Shown: positions 46,015 to 58,319 of the stretch, piece after piece
Layout of the letters: each line of letters starts with the position of its first letter
Numbering within the stretch: position 1 is the stretch's first letter
Assembly: GCA_008638375.1 (NCBI GenBank)
Contig: CM018050.1
Span: forward strand, 23,504,426-23,568,425
DNA: 64,000 bases
From: Nyssa sinensis
Lineage: Eukaryota; Streptophyta; Magnoliopsida; Cornales; Nyssaceae
Direction: 5' to 3'
Position numbers and translations under genes: made by a program
Notes under the pieces: generated by a model
What the model was told of the DNA's origin: nothing
The model's database searches: none
The model's input: the letters and a program-made list of their open reading frames with translations, nothing else

Positions 46015-47530
46015 ATTTTTTTTTATCAATAAACGAGTAACATAAATAAGGCACCCGAGAGGAGTGAACCCATGTACAAAAAAGGGAACCGGCTACATAA
46101 ATTTTTAAAAAAGGCCTAAAATTCCCCCAAAAAATCTGAGTTTGTCATTCGCCAAGCAATCCTTAGCTCCTTTCGAATCCTGTTGCACCACCATTCCAAA
46201 AGAAATTCCTTGATTGAAGTCGGCATTACACATTTCAACCCAAAAGGAGAGAGCATCATATTCCACATATCCCTTGTCCAGCGACAATGAACGAGAAGAT
46301 GGTCAAGCGTCTCTTCTGCTTCCTTGCACAAACAACAACGATTTGGAAGATAATCGCATCTTTTTTTTCAGATTATCCTTCATCAAAATGGTCCCCCAAG
46401 CAACTGACTGACCATACAAAAATAAGTCACTTTTTGAGGGGCTCTAGACCTCCAAATAAGTTTCCATCGGAAATCCACCTCCAACTTATCTACCAATCCC
46501 CTGGAAAAGGAACTGAGTGAATTTTTTATCCGCATTTTCTGTCCAAACCATCCCATCACTCCAACCCCCACTCCGAAATACACCATCTATTGTAGCTATA
46601 AGCGTCTCCACTTCCCCCGCCTCCTAATTATAAAAATTTCTTCTAAATTGAGGACTCTAAATCCAAGTATCTCCCACTCATTCTCCACACTCCCTCACTG
46701 ATGCTTCCTTATTCACTGCAATGCTACTCAAATTTGGAAACTCCTTCAAAGGCTCCACAGTTACAAACTTTACCACACCAAGGAAACCCCCAAAAGCTCA
46801 CCCTCAACCCATCCTCCACCTCATAAGTTATAAATTTCTTGAACTCATCTCTACCTTTACTAATAGCTTTCCACACACCAGTCATAAAGCTTCCACCACC
46901 TCTCTTGAGTACCACCCTCCCTCACACACATATTTCATGGAGATGACCTCCTTCCACAATCTCCTTCCTTCTACTCCAAATCTACATAGTGCTTGATTAA
47001 ACAATCTCAAGCCTTTGATCCCCAAACCGCCACTTTCTATATTATGTTTCACGTTCTCCCAACTCACAAGATGAATTATTTTCTCCTCATCCATGCCTTG
47101 CCACATAATGTCCCTCTCGATCTTCTCTAACTTCCTGTTTACCTTCACAGGCATCTAAAAAAGAGACCTATAATATGTTGGGAGATTAGCGAAGGTGCTT
47201 TTGATTAAGGTAAGCGTCCCCCCTTTCAAAAGGTATTGCCTCTTCCATCCAGCTAGCCTCCTTTGAAATCTCTCCACTACCTCATCCCAAATCCCTGATG
47301 ATTTTGGATGAGCCCCCAATAGCAATCCAAGGTAAGTGGTCGAAAATCTCCCCAACTTCCACCCCACACCCCCAGGACATCTCCTCTACCCCTACATTAT
47401 CTCCCACTGCAATTAATTCACTCTTATTCAAGTTAACCCTCGAGCCCGAGACGGCCTCAAGTATCTCAATTGCGTCTCTTTTGCCTCACAAAATACAATC
47501 ACGTCATCTGCGAATAGCAAACATATCTCC
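46015..47530 (-). mobile_element. 5'-truncated L1-type LINE
   Basis: The insert is flanked by an 11-bp target duplication ACTACATTTGT (46004-46014 and 47531-47541) and ends with a short poly(A), seen as nine T at 46016-46024. On the - strand it begins in the RT at LLFADDVIVFCEA (the catalytic FADD box, about 47520). It continues through GRFSTTYLGLLLGAHPK and 'RRLAGWKRQYLLKGGTLTLI' to the zinc-binding C-terminal domain CKEAEETLDHLLVHCRWTRD (about 46325). Stops and frameshifts (for example at 47155) make it inactive. It was truncated at the RT active site on insertion, as is usual for LINEs. It lies in the same orientation as the dehydrogenase exon. Confidence 0.92.
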
Positions 47531-47541
47531 ACTACATTTGT

Positions 47542-48159
47542 GTTGATTTTGTTTTCCAAAATGCAAAAAAATGTTTTTTGTGGAAAAGTAACCACAAATG
47601 CACTTTAGAAACTCTCCCAAACTCCCACTTATAGATAAGGACCTTCAGAAGTAATCAATTTTATTCCAAGAATATATTTTTGTTAGAAGTAATTTCTTAG
47701 GTAAAAAATAGTTATATTTGAAACTTTTCCTTGTGCAAGTAACGTAGTTACATAGGTAAGAAGAGCCTTATTTCCTTTAAAAAAGAACCCAGAATGAAAT
47801 ATTAAAATGGAATCAAAATATCTCTAATAAGTAGTTATTCTACAAGAAATAGTTCATTATGCAACTAGTTACTTAAGTAATGATGGGCAAAGGGTTGGCG
47901 AGAACCACAGGTCGAATCCACATCACATAGAAGACCACTAAGGCTATCAAAAAATTCCAAACAGACGCTCAACAACTATTTGGAAGTCGGTTGTGATGGT
48001 GATTGAGTCAGTCAAACTAATTCAAAAGTGTCTATTGCTCCTCCGTTAAAGCCCCACGATATCAACAATGATGATCTGTGTAGGCGGCAATGAAAGGGAA
48101 ACGTGATCCCAAAATTCAAGCTAGGTTGTGCCTATTTAACAATGGTCATTGGCAACTTA
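47542..48159. other. Non-coding flank to the right of the LINE
   Basis: AT-rich sequence without recognisable gene or repeat terminus. It may still be intron or upstream sequence of the dehydrogenase gene. Confidence 0.5.
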
Positions 48160-48365
48160 CTAGACATGAATCATCATTAACACATCCTTGCATGTTTGCA
48201 ACAACCCAATTACCAAATATTTGGCCAACTTAAGTATTAGAGAGGTGTTGGCCAGCACCACACCGATATCTTCTAATAACTTTTTGCCTTCTTGCAAGGG
48301 ATCTCATTCGATTGTGCAATCAATTGCATCAACAATTGACGTCGTTTGTAAGAAGGACATTAGCC
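48160..48365 (+). repeat. Left copy of a ~190-bp direct repeat flanking element D
   Basis: 'cttactagacatgaatcatc' through 'ggccagcaccacaccgat' to gtaagaaggacatt matches 56740-56925 in the same orientation, with indels. The right copy starts at the base after D's LTR terminus. Confidence 0.75.
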
Positions 48366-48429
48366 ATATAATCGAAAAGATTGTATAGTCATAATAAGAT
48401 CCAGGAGTGCACAACACAACGCTAAAAGT

Positions 48430-48710
48430 GCTAATGAGCAGGGGGCTAGGCAACACCATATTGGGACCAGCGTGATACCGAACAACGTAAAAAATGTGGC
48501 AATACAAGGAGTCCAGAACTTACAAGTTGTCAATCCAACGGAGTTCGCCTAAATAGATGCACTCGAACGGCAGATGCAGGATCTAACTTAGAGCCTACAT
48601 ACGTTGGTAGAGCAAAATAGAGACTTAATGCAACGTTTACCCTCACAACCTAACCCTCAACTTGCCACTGTCCAAGATCCCCCACCTCTGTTAGAAGGAG
48701 TTATGGCATG
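48430..48710 (+). pseudogene. Gag remnant of an unidentified gypsy element
   Basis: The + strand reads NVKNVAIQGVQNLQVVNPTE, then IDALERQMQDL and 'QRLPSQPNPQLATVQDPPP', with stops. The coiled-coil-like then Pro-rich N-terminal gag layout is typical of Tat/Athila-like elements. It abuts the truncated left arm of element D. No other part of the source element is seen. Confidence 0.45.
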
Positions 48711-48754
48711 AAGCCCTTGATGGCAAGAAACCCAAGGATGAGAGAAAACTCCTT

Positions 48755-50672
48755 TAATCTTCGAAACAAAGTTATTTAATCTACATCTGGCCATCATATG
48801 CATACAAAAGCCTACACAAGTTCAAAAGAGATATTTACAAGTCTCGCTATACATATTTACAAACTTTTCTTCCTTAAGTTTCTTCCCCATCTTAAGCTTC
48901 ATCACCTGAAAAGTTGGTTGGGAAATAAGGTGAGTTAACAAAGCTCAGTGAATAATACTTATGCCTTATTATTGATTTTATACTAAAAGTGGCTTTAAAT
49001 ATACCATGGACATCAAGTATAACTAAAACATTTCAAATACATTTTCAATGACATAATTGCTACTGAAACATTTGAATAGCAATAAATAGCTCAACAAAGA
49101 TTATAACACATAATTCAAATATAATATAGCATATGCCCAATATTATTGTCACAACGGAAGAACTCATGTTGACTCAGATTCTGAACGGAATGTCAGATTT
49201 AATGACACAGTCACTTATAGTGAACACAAAAGAGATCTATAGTGCGCTGCCTATTAGTATAGGTCCCCCGACAAGGATATAACAAAAGGGGTCCGTATAA
49301 TGGTGTCTAATAGAAACACATTCTAAAACATATGATTATCCATGAATTTCCAAATCTGTTTGTCAAACGTACTTGCAATTTCATCATTTGAGAATATAGC
49401 AAAATAGTTTGCTTGCTAAAACACATAATAGTATGCTAAAACAATATTATAGTTAAATTACCATTTCAAGGAACAAGATTACGCACCTTGTGTTCTTAAG
49501 CACTATTTGACTCTCATTCACTTCCATAGGAACCCTACATACATATTTCATATTAGAACTATTTTTGAGCATAACATGATATTATTTAATTAATTTTGTC
49601 TCATTATGGTTCAAATAACATAATCTCGAATTCCAATAAATTCTCTCATATTTTAATTCCATTGGAGCCTGTTTTAACTCCCGCTAAAATTATTTTATAT
49701 CAAATATAACTCTAAACATTTGGGACAACAGCTGCACCATCCTAGTTTATTTCATTTGTTAGCTACATTTTTAACTTCTAGGTATTGGTTGTTTCAACAC
49801 TAAACCCAAGCATCTTAAATTACCAACTAGATTAATCATTTAATTTTATTTAAGGTATTTTCCTTAAATTTCCAGCATCAGGTTAGGGTCTAATACCCTT
49901 TCCTTTGGGCTGCATTTTCAGTTTTACATTGCAGTACATTCCTTGCTTTAAATAAATTCATTAGCTTTACTAATCTCATTTCATTACCAAAGGTAACCTG
50001 ACTTTGAAACTCTTGTAGCATTCCTCCTTACTATTTCTCACATTTATAGTTTCTTTGATAATCAAATCATACTAAATATCATGTAGGTAAGGTTAAGAGT
50101 TGTTTTTGCACCATTAATCAGTAACCAATAAGTTTAATCATGATTTATTTCATGATCAGTGTTTTTCTTTAAAAATGAACCTATATTTATATATTATCAA
50201 CACCAATTAATCATGATCTATCTTTCTAAAACACCTATGTTGTTCTTGTATCCATTTAGTTACTTTTCAATGCTAAATTTGTTAGGATTTCAAGACTACT
50301 TTAAGATTTCATTCAATTCACAATTGACTCTCAATTATCATTCATTTTTAAGTGTTTCTTTTCCGATTAAATGAAAGAATAAGAATTTAAGATAAGAAAT
50401 CATGCCTTGATTGTTCAAGAATCCAAACTCTAGGTTAGTTTTCCTTGACTTTCTTTTTCTCTTGTTTTCTTTTTATAATTTTGTCTAGCCCCTTTAGAAA
50501 ACTCCTTGCTTGTCTCTACTACTCATTTTGCAAGACATTATAGATACAAACATTATCTATAGGTGAAATAGGTGGCACTTTGTGCACATCTTCACAAATT
50601 TGAGTTGTCTTGCTCTTATTAAGGCTACACTTCTCTCTCCTACTAATCTGATTTTTATATGAATTAGATCAA

Positions 50673-50707
<35 letters not shown>

Positions 50708-51300
50708 AATAGACAAATTCTCTACACATGCTAGATCCTAAAGATAGTAAAAATTTGTGAGCTAGATCTTTCAATTTGTTGTGCCCTTAGACCATGTGAA
50801 CAATTTGTCTTACCTTTGCCTCACTGAAATTAATTTGGATAATTATAGGGTTTGGGTTGTAACTTGGGATTAGTACAAGCTTATCTCACTTAAACACCCT
50901 AATTAAACCAATTAGGATTAAATTACTAATCATGCATTAAGGTTGCTAATCAAACATAATTAGTTTAGATATAACAATTTAAATAACCTTTCAATAACTT
51001 ATCACAAACTAGGTTAAGTTAGTTAAGCATGTTCTAATTATACTTAACCCTACAACAAAACTTAACCTAACTAAACATGTTTTAAATTAAGAGTCAATTT
51101 AAAACCTATTGGAGACACCATTTTGTTTCTAATTTATGCTAAATAGGATTTTGATTGTTGCCTTTCTTACTACTAATAATAAATTTATCATATACTTTGA
51201 ATCACATAATCATCTATAAGGCAAACTCTAATTCATACTTAATTATTCTTTGAAATGAATTCACATATGGTAATAGAATGTAACGATAGTAATAAAATCT
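48755..51300 (-). repeat. LTR of element D, left inverted arm
   Basis: Reverse complement of the right arm over most of its length. For example, the rc of 'gaacatgcttaactaactta'-type wording near 51025 matches 54250. It lacks the final ~260 bp (the TGACA end) seen in the right arm. It contains an AT/AC microsatellite (about 50672-50705). The AT-rich frames in it are not genes. Confidence 0.82.
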
Positions 51301-51309
51301 AGGGTAAGC

Positions 51310-52675
51310 TTAAGTCTGGTCCCCCAAACTTAGCATACCTGAACTCTCGAACAAATGGGGATATTTTGCTCAAATTTCATCCTCTCATTTCCAAGTGGCT
51401 TCCTCCACTGAATGATTCTTCCACAAAGCTTTTACTATTGGAATAACTTTTGTTGCCCAAAACTCATTCTCAATAATCTAATATGTGAATTGGTTTTTCA
51501 ATATAGCTCAAGTCTTCTTACACCTTTAATGTTTGATACTCTATCACGTGACTAGGGTCAAGGAAATATTGTCTCAACATAAATATATGACAAACCTTAT
51601 GTATGCTTACTAATTCCGATGAAAGAGCAAGACGATATGCTACCGGACCAACTCTTTCCAAAATCTCTAATAAACCGAGGGCTCAACTCTCCTTTCTTTC
51701 CAAACCATAGTTTCCTTTTGAGGGAGACACTTTCAAAAACACATAATCTCCAACACTAAATTTCAAGTCTCTTCTTCTAACGTCACCATAACTCTTTTGA
51801 CGACTCTGAGCAGTTTGTAGTCGTCGTTGAATCAATTTGACTTTATCAGTGGTTAACTGTACAATCTCAGGACCCAAAAATTTTCTTTCCCCTGCTTCTA
51901 TCCAACAAATAGGGGATCTACACTTCCTACCATATAATGCTACTTCATAAGAAGTCATTCCAATGCTTGATTGAAATTGTGGGAAAATTCAATTAAAGGT
52001 AAATGATCTTCCCAATTACCTTTAAAATCTAGAACACAAGCTTGAAGCATATCTTCCAAAATGTGAATCACTCTTTCAGACTGACCATCTGTTTAAGGAT
52101 GAAATGCAATGCTAAATCCTAGTTTTGGCCTCGTCACTTTCTATAAACTTTGGCAAAATTTGGACACAAATCTAGAATCTCTGTCTGAAACAATGGATAC
52201 TACAGTACCATAAAGTCATTTCTCTGATATATAACATAATAAGCTTATCCAATGGTTGAGTAATTTTGATGGCAAAAAAATGTGTAGACTTTGTTAATCT
52301 ATCAACAATAATCCACATAACATCATTACCTCTTGAAGAACGTGACAATCCTACAACAAAATCCATTGTGATATGCTCCCACTTCCATTCAAGAATGGGG
52401 AGAGGCTGAAGCAATCTTGTTGGTCTCTGATGCTAATTCTTCAATTGTTGACAATGTAGGCAATGAGAAACCAATTCAGCAATATCTCTTTTCATACTTG
52501 GGCACTTATAAAGTGCCCATAAATCATGATACATCTTGGTAGTACCCAAATGAACTAAAAACTTGGACTTGTGAGCCTCTTCTAAAATTATCTTTTTTAA
52601 TTCTGAAAAATCAGGAACACAATTGATCTCTTAATTTTAAAACACTATCAGTTAAAAGTGAACGCCAAAGACATA
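51310..52675 (-). pseudogene. Integrase and pol end of element D, left arm
   Basis: On the - strand the zinc-binding part is AELVSHCLHCQQLKN (about 52490), followed by QRPTRLLQPLPILEWKWEHI, the core TMDFVVGLSRSSRGND with VDRLTKSTHFF, and YEVALYGRKCRSPICW (51950). The tail is KFSVGDYVFLKVSPSKG, and a chromodomain-like end EEATWK...KYPHLFE lies near 51390. Stops and a gap between about 52170 and 51960 break it. It is a Tekay-like integrase close in wording to element B. Confidence 0.88.
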
Positions 52676-52685
52676 CAAAAAAAGG

Positions 52686-54062
52686 GCATTTTGAATAAGG
52701 TATGGTCATTATGAGTTTCTAGTAATGCTATTTGGAGTGACAAATGCACATGCAACTTTCATGGATTTGATAAACAAAGTATTTAAGCCATATTTAAACA
52801 ATTTTGACATTGATGATATCCTAATATATTCCAAGAACACCTGAAGACGGTGTTGCAAGCATTAAGAGAAGAAAAACCTATATGCAAATTTGAAGAAGTG
52901 CGAGTTGGTAGTCTATTACATTTTTGGGGCATGTTATTCCAAAAACTGGTATTTTAGTTGATCTACAAAAGATCGAGGATGTAACGAATTGGCCAAGGCC
53001 AACTCATGTCCCAGAGGAATGTAGTTTCACGGGATTAGTCGGTTACTATAGGCAATTTGTCAAATGTTTCTCCAAACTTGTACCATTAACTCAGTTAACT
53101 CAAAAGAAATGTGTTTTTGGAGTGGATTGTGGAAAAGGAAAGGAGTTCCTAAGAATTAAAAGATAGATTAATGACAGCTCTAGTTTTAACTATTCCTTCA
53201 AGAACAAGCGATTTTGTGATCTATAGTGATGCTTCACATATAGATCTCATGTGTGTTTTAATGTAAAATGATGAAGTAATTGGTTATGTATCATTATAAT
53301 TAAGGCCATATGAATGGAAGTATCCTATGTATGACTTGGAGTTGGCAACAGTGATCTTTGCCTTAAAGATTTGACGACATTTTCTCTATGGTGCAACATG
53401 TGAAATCTTCATCGATCATAAGAGTTTGAAATACTTATTCACACAAAAAGAGTTGAATACGAGGCATAGAAAATGGTTGGAACTCATGAAGGACTACGAT
53501 TTAAGCATTCAGTATCATCCAGGCAAAGCCAATGTTGTAGCCAATGCATTAAATAGGAAATCTTCAAGTTGTCTTGCTTATATGATCACACACAGAAGTG
53601 TTTTTTGGAAGAACTGGATAGGATGGAGATAGAGATAATACCACACAATTCAAAAGTGTGCTCACAAGCCTTACAATTCAACCTACTATAGTGGAAGAAA
53701 TAAAGATGGCTCAATAAGAAGATGAATTATTAAAGAAAATTTGTGAAGTAAGGCAAGGTCAGAAACCAGAATTTGCTCTTCAAAATGGTGGTTCAAAATT
53801 AAGAGATCGATTGTGTGTTCCTGATTCTTCATAATTAAAGAAGCGAATTTTAGAAGAGGCTCACAATTCCAACTTTTTAGTTCATCCGGGTACTACCAAG
53901 ATGTATCGCGATTTACGGGCACTTTATTGGTGGCTAGGTATGAAAAGAGGCATTGTTGAATTTGTTTCCCATTGCTTATGTTGTCAACAATTGAAGACTG
54001 AACATCAGAGACCAACAAGATCATATCACAATAGGATTGACACAATCTTCAAGAGGTAATGA
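52686..54062 (+). pseudogene. RT, RNase H and integrase start of element D, right arm
   Basis: RT begins abruptly inside the palm at '[20 protein letters not shown]' (52703). The catalytic box is reduced to [14 protein letters not shown], in which one or two codons are lost before DD. Then come GLVGYYRQFVKCFSKL, RNase H wording (DHKSLKYLF, about 53417; [17 protein letters not shown], 53513), and the integrase zinc region FVSHCLCCQQLKTEHQRPT (53958). Two small internal deletions then remove the integrase core and the LTR start. Many stops are present. Confidence 0.88.
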
Positions 54063-56739
54063 TATCACAATAAGACTACTATAAAGAATGATTATATGAT
54101 AAATTTATTAGTAAGAAAGGCAACAATCAAAATCCTAGTAAGGATAAATTCAGAACAAAAATGGTGTTTTAAATAGGATATTAAATTGACTTTGAGCTAA
54201 AACAAATTTAATTAGGTTAAGCCTTATTGTAGGGTTAAGTATAATTAGAACATACTTAACTAACTTAACGTAGTTTGTGATAGGTTATTGAAAGGTTATT
54301 GTAATTGTTATATATAAATCAATTGTGTTTATTAGCAACCCTAATTCATGATTAGTGAATTAACTCAACTCTAATTAGTTTAATTAGGGTGTTTCAGTTA
54401 GATAAGCTTGTACTAATACTTAGTTATAACTCAAACTCTATAATTAGCCAAATTAATTTCAATTAGGCAAAGGTAAGAAAGACAAATTGTTCACATGGAC
54501 AAGGGATCTGTGTAGAGAATTGTCTATATGTGTGTATACAAAAGTAATATACATATGATCCAATGCATATAAAAAGGAATAAAATTCAAATTAGTAAGAG
54601 AGAGGGTGTCGGATTAATAAAAGCAAGACACCTCAAATTTGTGAAGATGCATAATGTGCCACCTAAATCACCAATAGACACATGTTTGTATCTATTATGT
54701 CTTGCAAAATGAGTAATTGAGACAAGCAAAGATCTTTCTAAAGGGGCTAGACAAAATTATAAAACAAGAGAGAAAGTAAGAGAGAACAAAAAAAATATAA
54801 GAAAAAAGAAAGTAAAGGAAAATTAACCTAGAGTTTGGATTCTTGAACAATCAAGGTATGATTTCTTATCCTAAACTCTTATTCTTTCATTTAATCGGAA
54901 AATAAATACTCAAAAATGACTATGAACTGATAGTCAAGTGAGAATTGAATAAAACCCTAAAGTAATCTTGAAATCCTAACAAATTTGGCATAGAAAAAGT
55001 AACTACATGGATATAAGAATAACATATATGATGTAAAAAGGTAAATCAAGATTAATTGGTGCTGATAATATCTAATATAGGTTAATTATTAAAGAAAAAC
55101 ACTTATCATGTAATAAATTATGATTAAACTTATTAGTCAATCATTAATGGTGCCAAAACAACCCAAACGCTACTTAGATGATATTTACCATGATTAGATT
55201 ATCAAAGCAACTTTAAATGTGAAAAATAATGAGGAATGTTGTTAAAGTTTGATTGAAAGTAAGGATACCTTAGGTAATGAAACGAGATTAGTAAAGACAA
55301 TGAATTAATTGAAAGCAAGCAATGTTACTGCAACATAAAAATTGAAAAATGCAGCTCAAAGAAAAGGGAATTAGACTGGATCCTTGAAATTTAACAAAAA
55401 TACCTTAAATCAAGTTAAATTAAGTGTTGAAACATCAAACACCTAGAAGTTAAAAATGTAGCTCAAACAAAATAAACTTGAACAATTCAACCGCTTTCCC
55501 AAATGTCTAAATGAGTTGTATTTGATATAAATAAACTCTAACAAAAATTAAAAAAGGCTCCAATCGAATTAGAATATGAAGGAATTTAACGAAATCCGAC
55601 ATTATGTTATTAAAGTCATAATGAGACAAGCCTAACTAAATAGTATTACATTATGTTCAAATATAGTTCCAATGTGAAATATGTGTGTAGGGTTCCTTAG
55701 GAAGAGAAAAAGAATAAAAGAGTGCTTAAGAGTTCAATGTGAGTAATCCAGTTCCCTGAAATGGTGATTTGACTATAATATTGTGAAGCATACTATTTTA
55801 TGTTTTAGCAAGCAAACTATATTGTTATATTCTCAAATTATGGAATTGCAAGTATGTTTGACAAATAGATTTAAAAATCAATGGATAATCACATGCTTTA
55901 GAATGTGTTTCTATTAGATGACTTTATATGGACCCATTTTTGTTATGTCCTTGCCAAGAAACCTATACTGATAAGCCTGCAAGTAGGTCAGAAAAATCTT
56001 TTGTGTCACTATAAGTGACTGTCATTATATATGATATTCCATTCTGAATCCGTGTCAATGCAAGCTCTTTTGTTCCAACTGTAGTAATAAGTATGCTATA
56101 TTATATTTGAATTATTTGTTATAAACTTTGTTAAGCTTTTCAACTATTCAAATGTTTCAATAACAAATATGTCTCCTAAAATGCATTTGAAATGTTTTAG
56201 TTATGCATGATGTCCATGATATATTAAAGCCGTTTTCGGTATGAAAACCACAAAAAGATACTGGTATTATTCACTAAGCTTTGTTAACTCAACCCATTTT
56301 CTCAACCAACTTTTCAAGTGATGAAGCTTAAGATGGGTAAGGAACATAAGGAAGAAGATTTTGTAAATATGTACAAAAGGATTTTGTAAATATCACTTTT
56401 GAGCATGTGTAGGCTTCTATATATATACAATGGTCATTTTGTGTGTTGGCCAACTATAAATGTAAATAACTTCGTAATAAGTTTTGCAATGTGGGGTCCG
56501 ATATTAATCTTAGATTTTGCTCTGATTGAATATAATTGGTATGAGTTCGATAGAAACTTGACAAGTTATATAATTGGTATGAGTTTGATAGAAACTTGAC
56601 AAGTTAAATAGGTTACACTTCTACGATACTAATAAACTATTCATTATACTGCAATTCTACAGGCCATTCGATTCTATCTGAGGCCTTGGTGGCCGTTCAC
56701 AAACCATAACTTCATCCTACATGGGGTATGGGTCATGAC
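54063..56739 (+). repeat. LTR of element D, right arm
   Basis: A + orientation LTR lacking its first ~120 bp and ending 'gggtatgggtcatgaca' at 56739, a terminus like those of A, B and S. It includes 'ttcactaagctttgttaact' near 56270, the counterpart of the B sequence near 26322, and a 45-bp tandem duplication ('ataattggtatgagttcgat', 56532-56606). Confidence 0.82.
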
Positions 56740-56925
56740 ACTTAGTATGAATCATCCTTAATTCATCCATATTAGTGTGCAACTACCCAATTACCACAAA
56801 TTTGGCTAACTTAAGCATCAAAGGTGTTGATCGGCACCACACCAGTGTCCTCCAATAATTCATTTTCTTCTTGCAAGGATCTCATTTTGACTATATCAAC
56901 ATGTAAGAAGAGACATTTCCTCTAA
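56740..56925 (+). repeat. Right copy of the ~190-bp direct repeat flanking element D
   Basis: Begins cttagtatgaatcatcc directly after D's terminus and matches 48160-48365. Confidence 0.75.
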
Positions 56926-58116
56926 AAAAGAGTCCATCATTAACTCTTAAAATAAAATCAAATGTGCTCCTTGTATTTTTTTTTCTTTTTGATAAGTAAA
57001 TTACACACACTTTGTCCAACCAAGCTAGAGCTTCTTGGTAAATATGCTCCTTGTATTTTTTATTTCCAAATTTACTCTACCAATTTATTATAACTATCTT
57101 CATTTTTTTTTTTTTTAGTTAGTTCAAACCCATCACTTATTTCTTTCAAGAATTCCCCTAATCTTGAACTTGATGATATGCTAGTGAATTGCCATCCACA
57201 AGAAATGTACGACATACCAAAAGCACTTGTGCTAGGTTTCATGCTTCACAAATTATTAGTTTACCGCAAGCCTAGTGGAGCCTGAAGTCAAATGCCAAGT
57301 AGATACTATACTTTGAAGGGGCCACATTAAGTGACGGCTAAATCCCTCTGTAATACTAAAAATGATTGCCCGAAGAGAGTGTCCACAGACAGCAGTGCAA
57401 TCAACAAGCCAATTTCATTAATTCACATTGGGCATGTAGATGTGGGCAAGGGAAGCAAAGAATTATTAAGAAAAATTAATTTAAAAAAAATGCACAAGGC
57501 TAAATTATAAAAACACCATCCTTTTAGTTCAGCCTTTGAGCTGCATCAGGCTGAGTTGACCTTATCCATAGCTCAACTCAACATAGTCTTATTCATAGTA
57601 GGCCCAAAATTAATTTCAGGCCATAATGTTGACTAAGCTCAGCTTTGGGCAAGCTAGGCTACAGGCCATAATTTTGACTGGTAGGTCATACATTGCAGGA
57701 TTAAAAACTGTATATATTAATCCTTAAATATCAAAATAAATTAAGCAAGTTTGGATATTGTGAACCATAGATTAGTTGTGGTTACAAGAAATTGCAAATT
57801 TGTTTTTGTTATCTCAAAAGATAAACAAAAAGTTTTCGAAAAGTCTGGTTCTATCGATCAACATACACAGGACTTCCTTAAAAGGAATTCCTTTAGAATG
57901 GGGTTGATTGTATACAATTGTGGTGAAGGGTGTGCTTCTTGTATGATCTCTTGGCTTAAGAAATTCTCCAAAGAACCCTCATGAGGTGGATTGTCTACTT
58001 GTTCCTTCTTTCTTGATTGCCAGATTCGTCTAAGGCCAATCCTTGGAAGCCATGGCCGGTTGCTAAGCATGCTTCCAATCAGACCTGCTTATGATTGTAG
58101 GGGGTTTTGATGTAGG
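56926..58116. other. Intergenic sequence between D and the copia element, no gene supported
   Basis: AT-rich. A 77-residue + strand frame at 57751-57984 and a 70-residue - strand frame at 57858-58070 overlap each other. Neither has a recognisable family pattern. Confidence 0.55.
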
Positions 58117-58121
58117 ATGAC

Positions 58122-58308
58122 TGTAGAAAACAATGAGACAAATTCTCTATATTGAATTGTGAATGAATTACAAGCAAGAATCCCTATTTAATCTATACAC
58201 AGAGAACCAAAAATGGAAATACAAAAATGGTCAACTCTAGAAATTAGCCTAAATATCTACCTCAATCTTCTCCTTCAATTCTTTCCTAAATCATACGGGA
58301 TTTCCACA
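58122..58308 (-). repeat. 3' LTR of the copia element
   Basis: 187 bp, TGTAGAAAAC to GGGATTTCCACA on the + strand, identical by eye to 62856-63042. Confidence 0.97.
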
Positions 58309-58319
58309 CTCCCCCTCAA
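58309..58319 (-). other. Polypurine tract of the copia element
   Basis: On the - strand TTGAGGGGGAG precedes the LTR directly. Its TGA (58316-58318) is also the polyprotein stop codon, so the coding region runs right to the polypurine tract. Confidence 0.93.

Larger units (their letters stand above)
48755..56739. mobile_element. Element D: head-to-head inverted duplication of a gypsy element
   Basis: The two outer arms (48755-51300 and 54063-56739) are LTR copies in opposite orientation, each joined on its inner side to pol sequence in its own orientation. The pol fragments meet at about 52675-52690. The left arm carries integrase and the pol end on the - strand. The right arm carries RT, RNase H and the start of integrase on the + strand. 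The integrase zinc region is present in both, so this is a duplication and not just an inversion of one copy. Confidence 0.85.

Noticed and set aside
46721..46996. 91-residue + strand frame
   Set aside because: It is antisense to the LINE coding sequence and has no family features.
57400..57480. + strand wording close to HIGHVDVGKGS, resembling the GTP-binding motif of elongation factors
   Set aside because: Only about ten residues match, no second GTPase motif (DxxG, NKxD) follows, and the frame soon ends. A chance match or tiny exon fossil cannot be separated.
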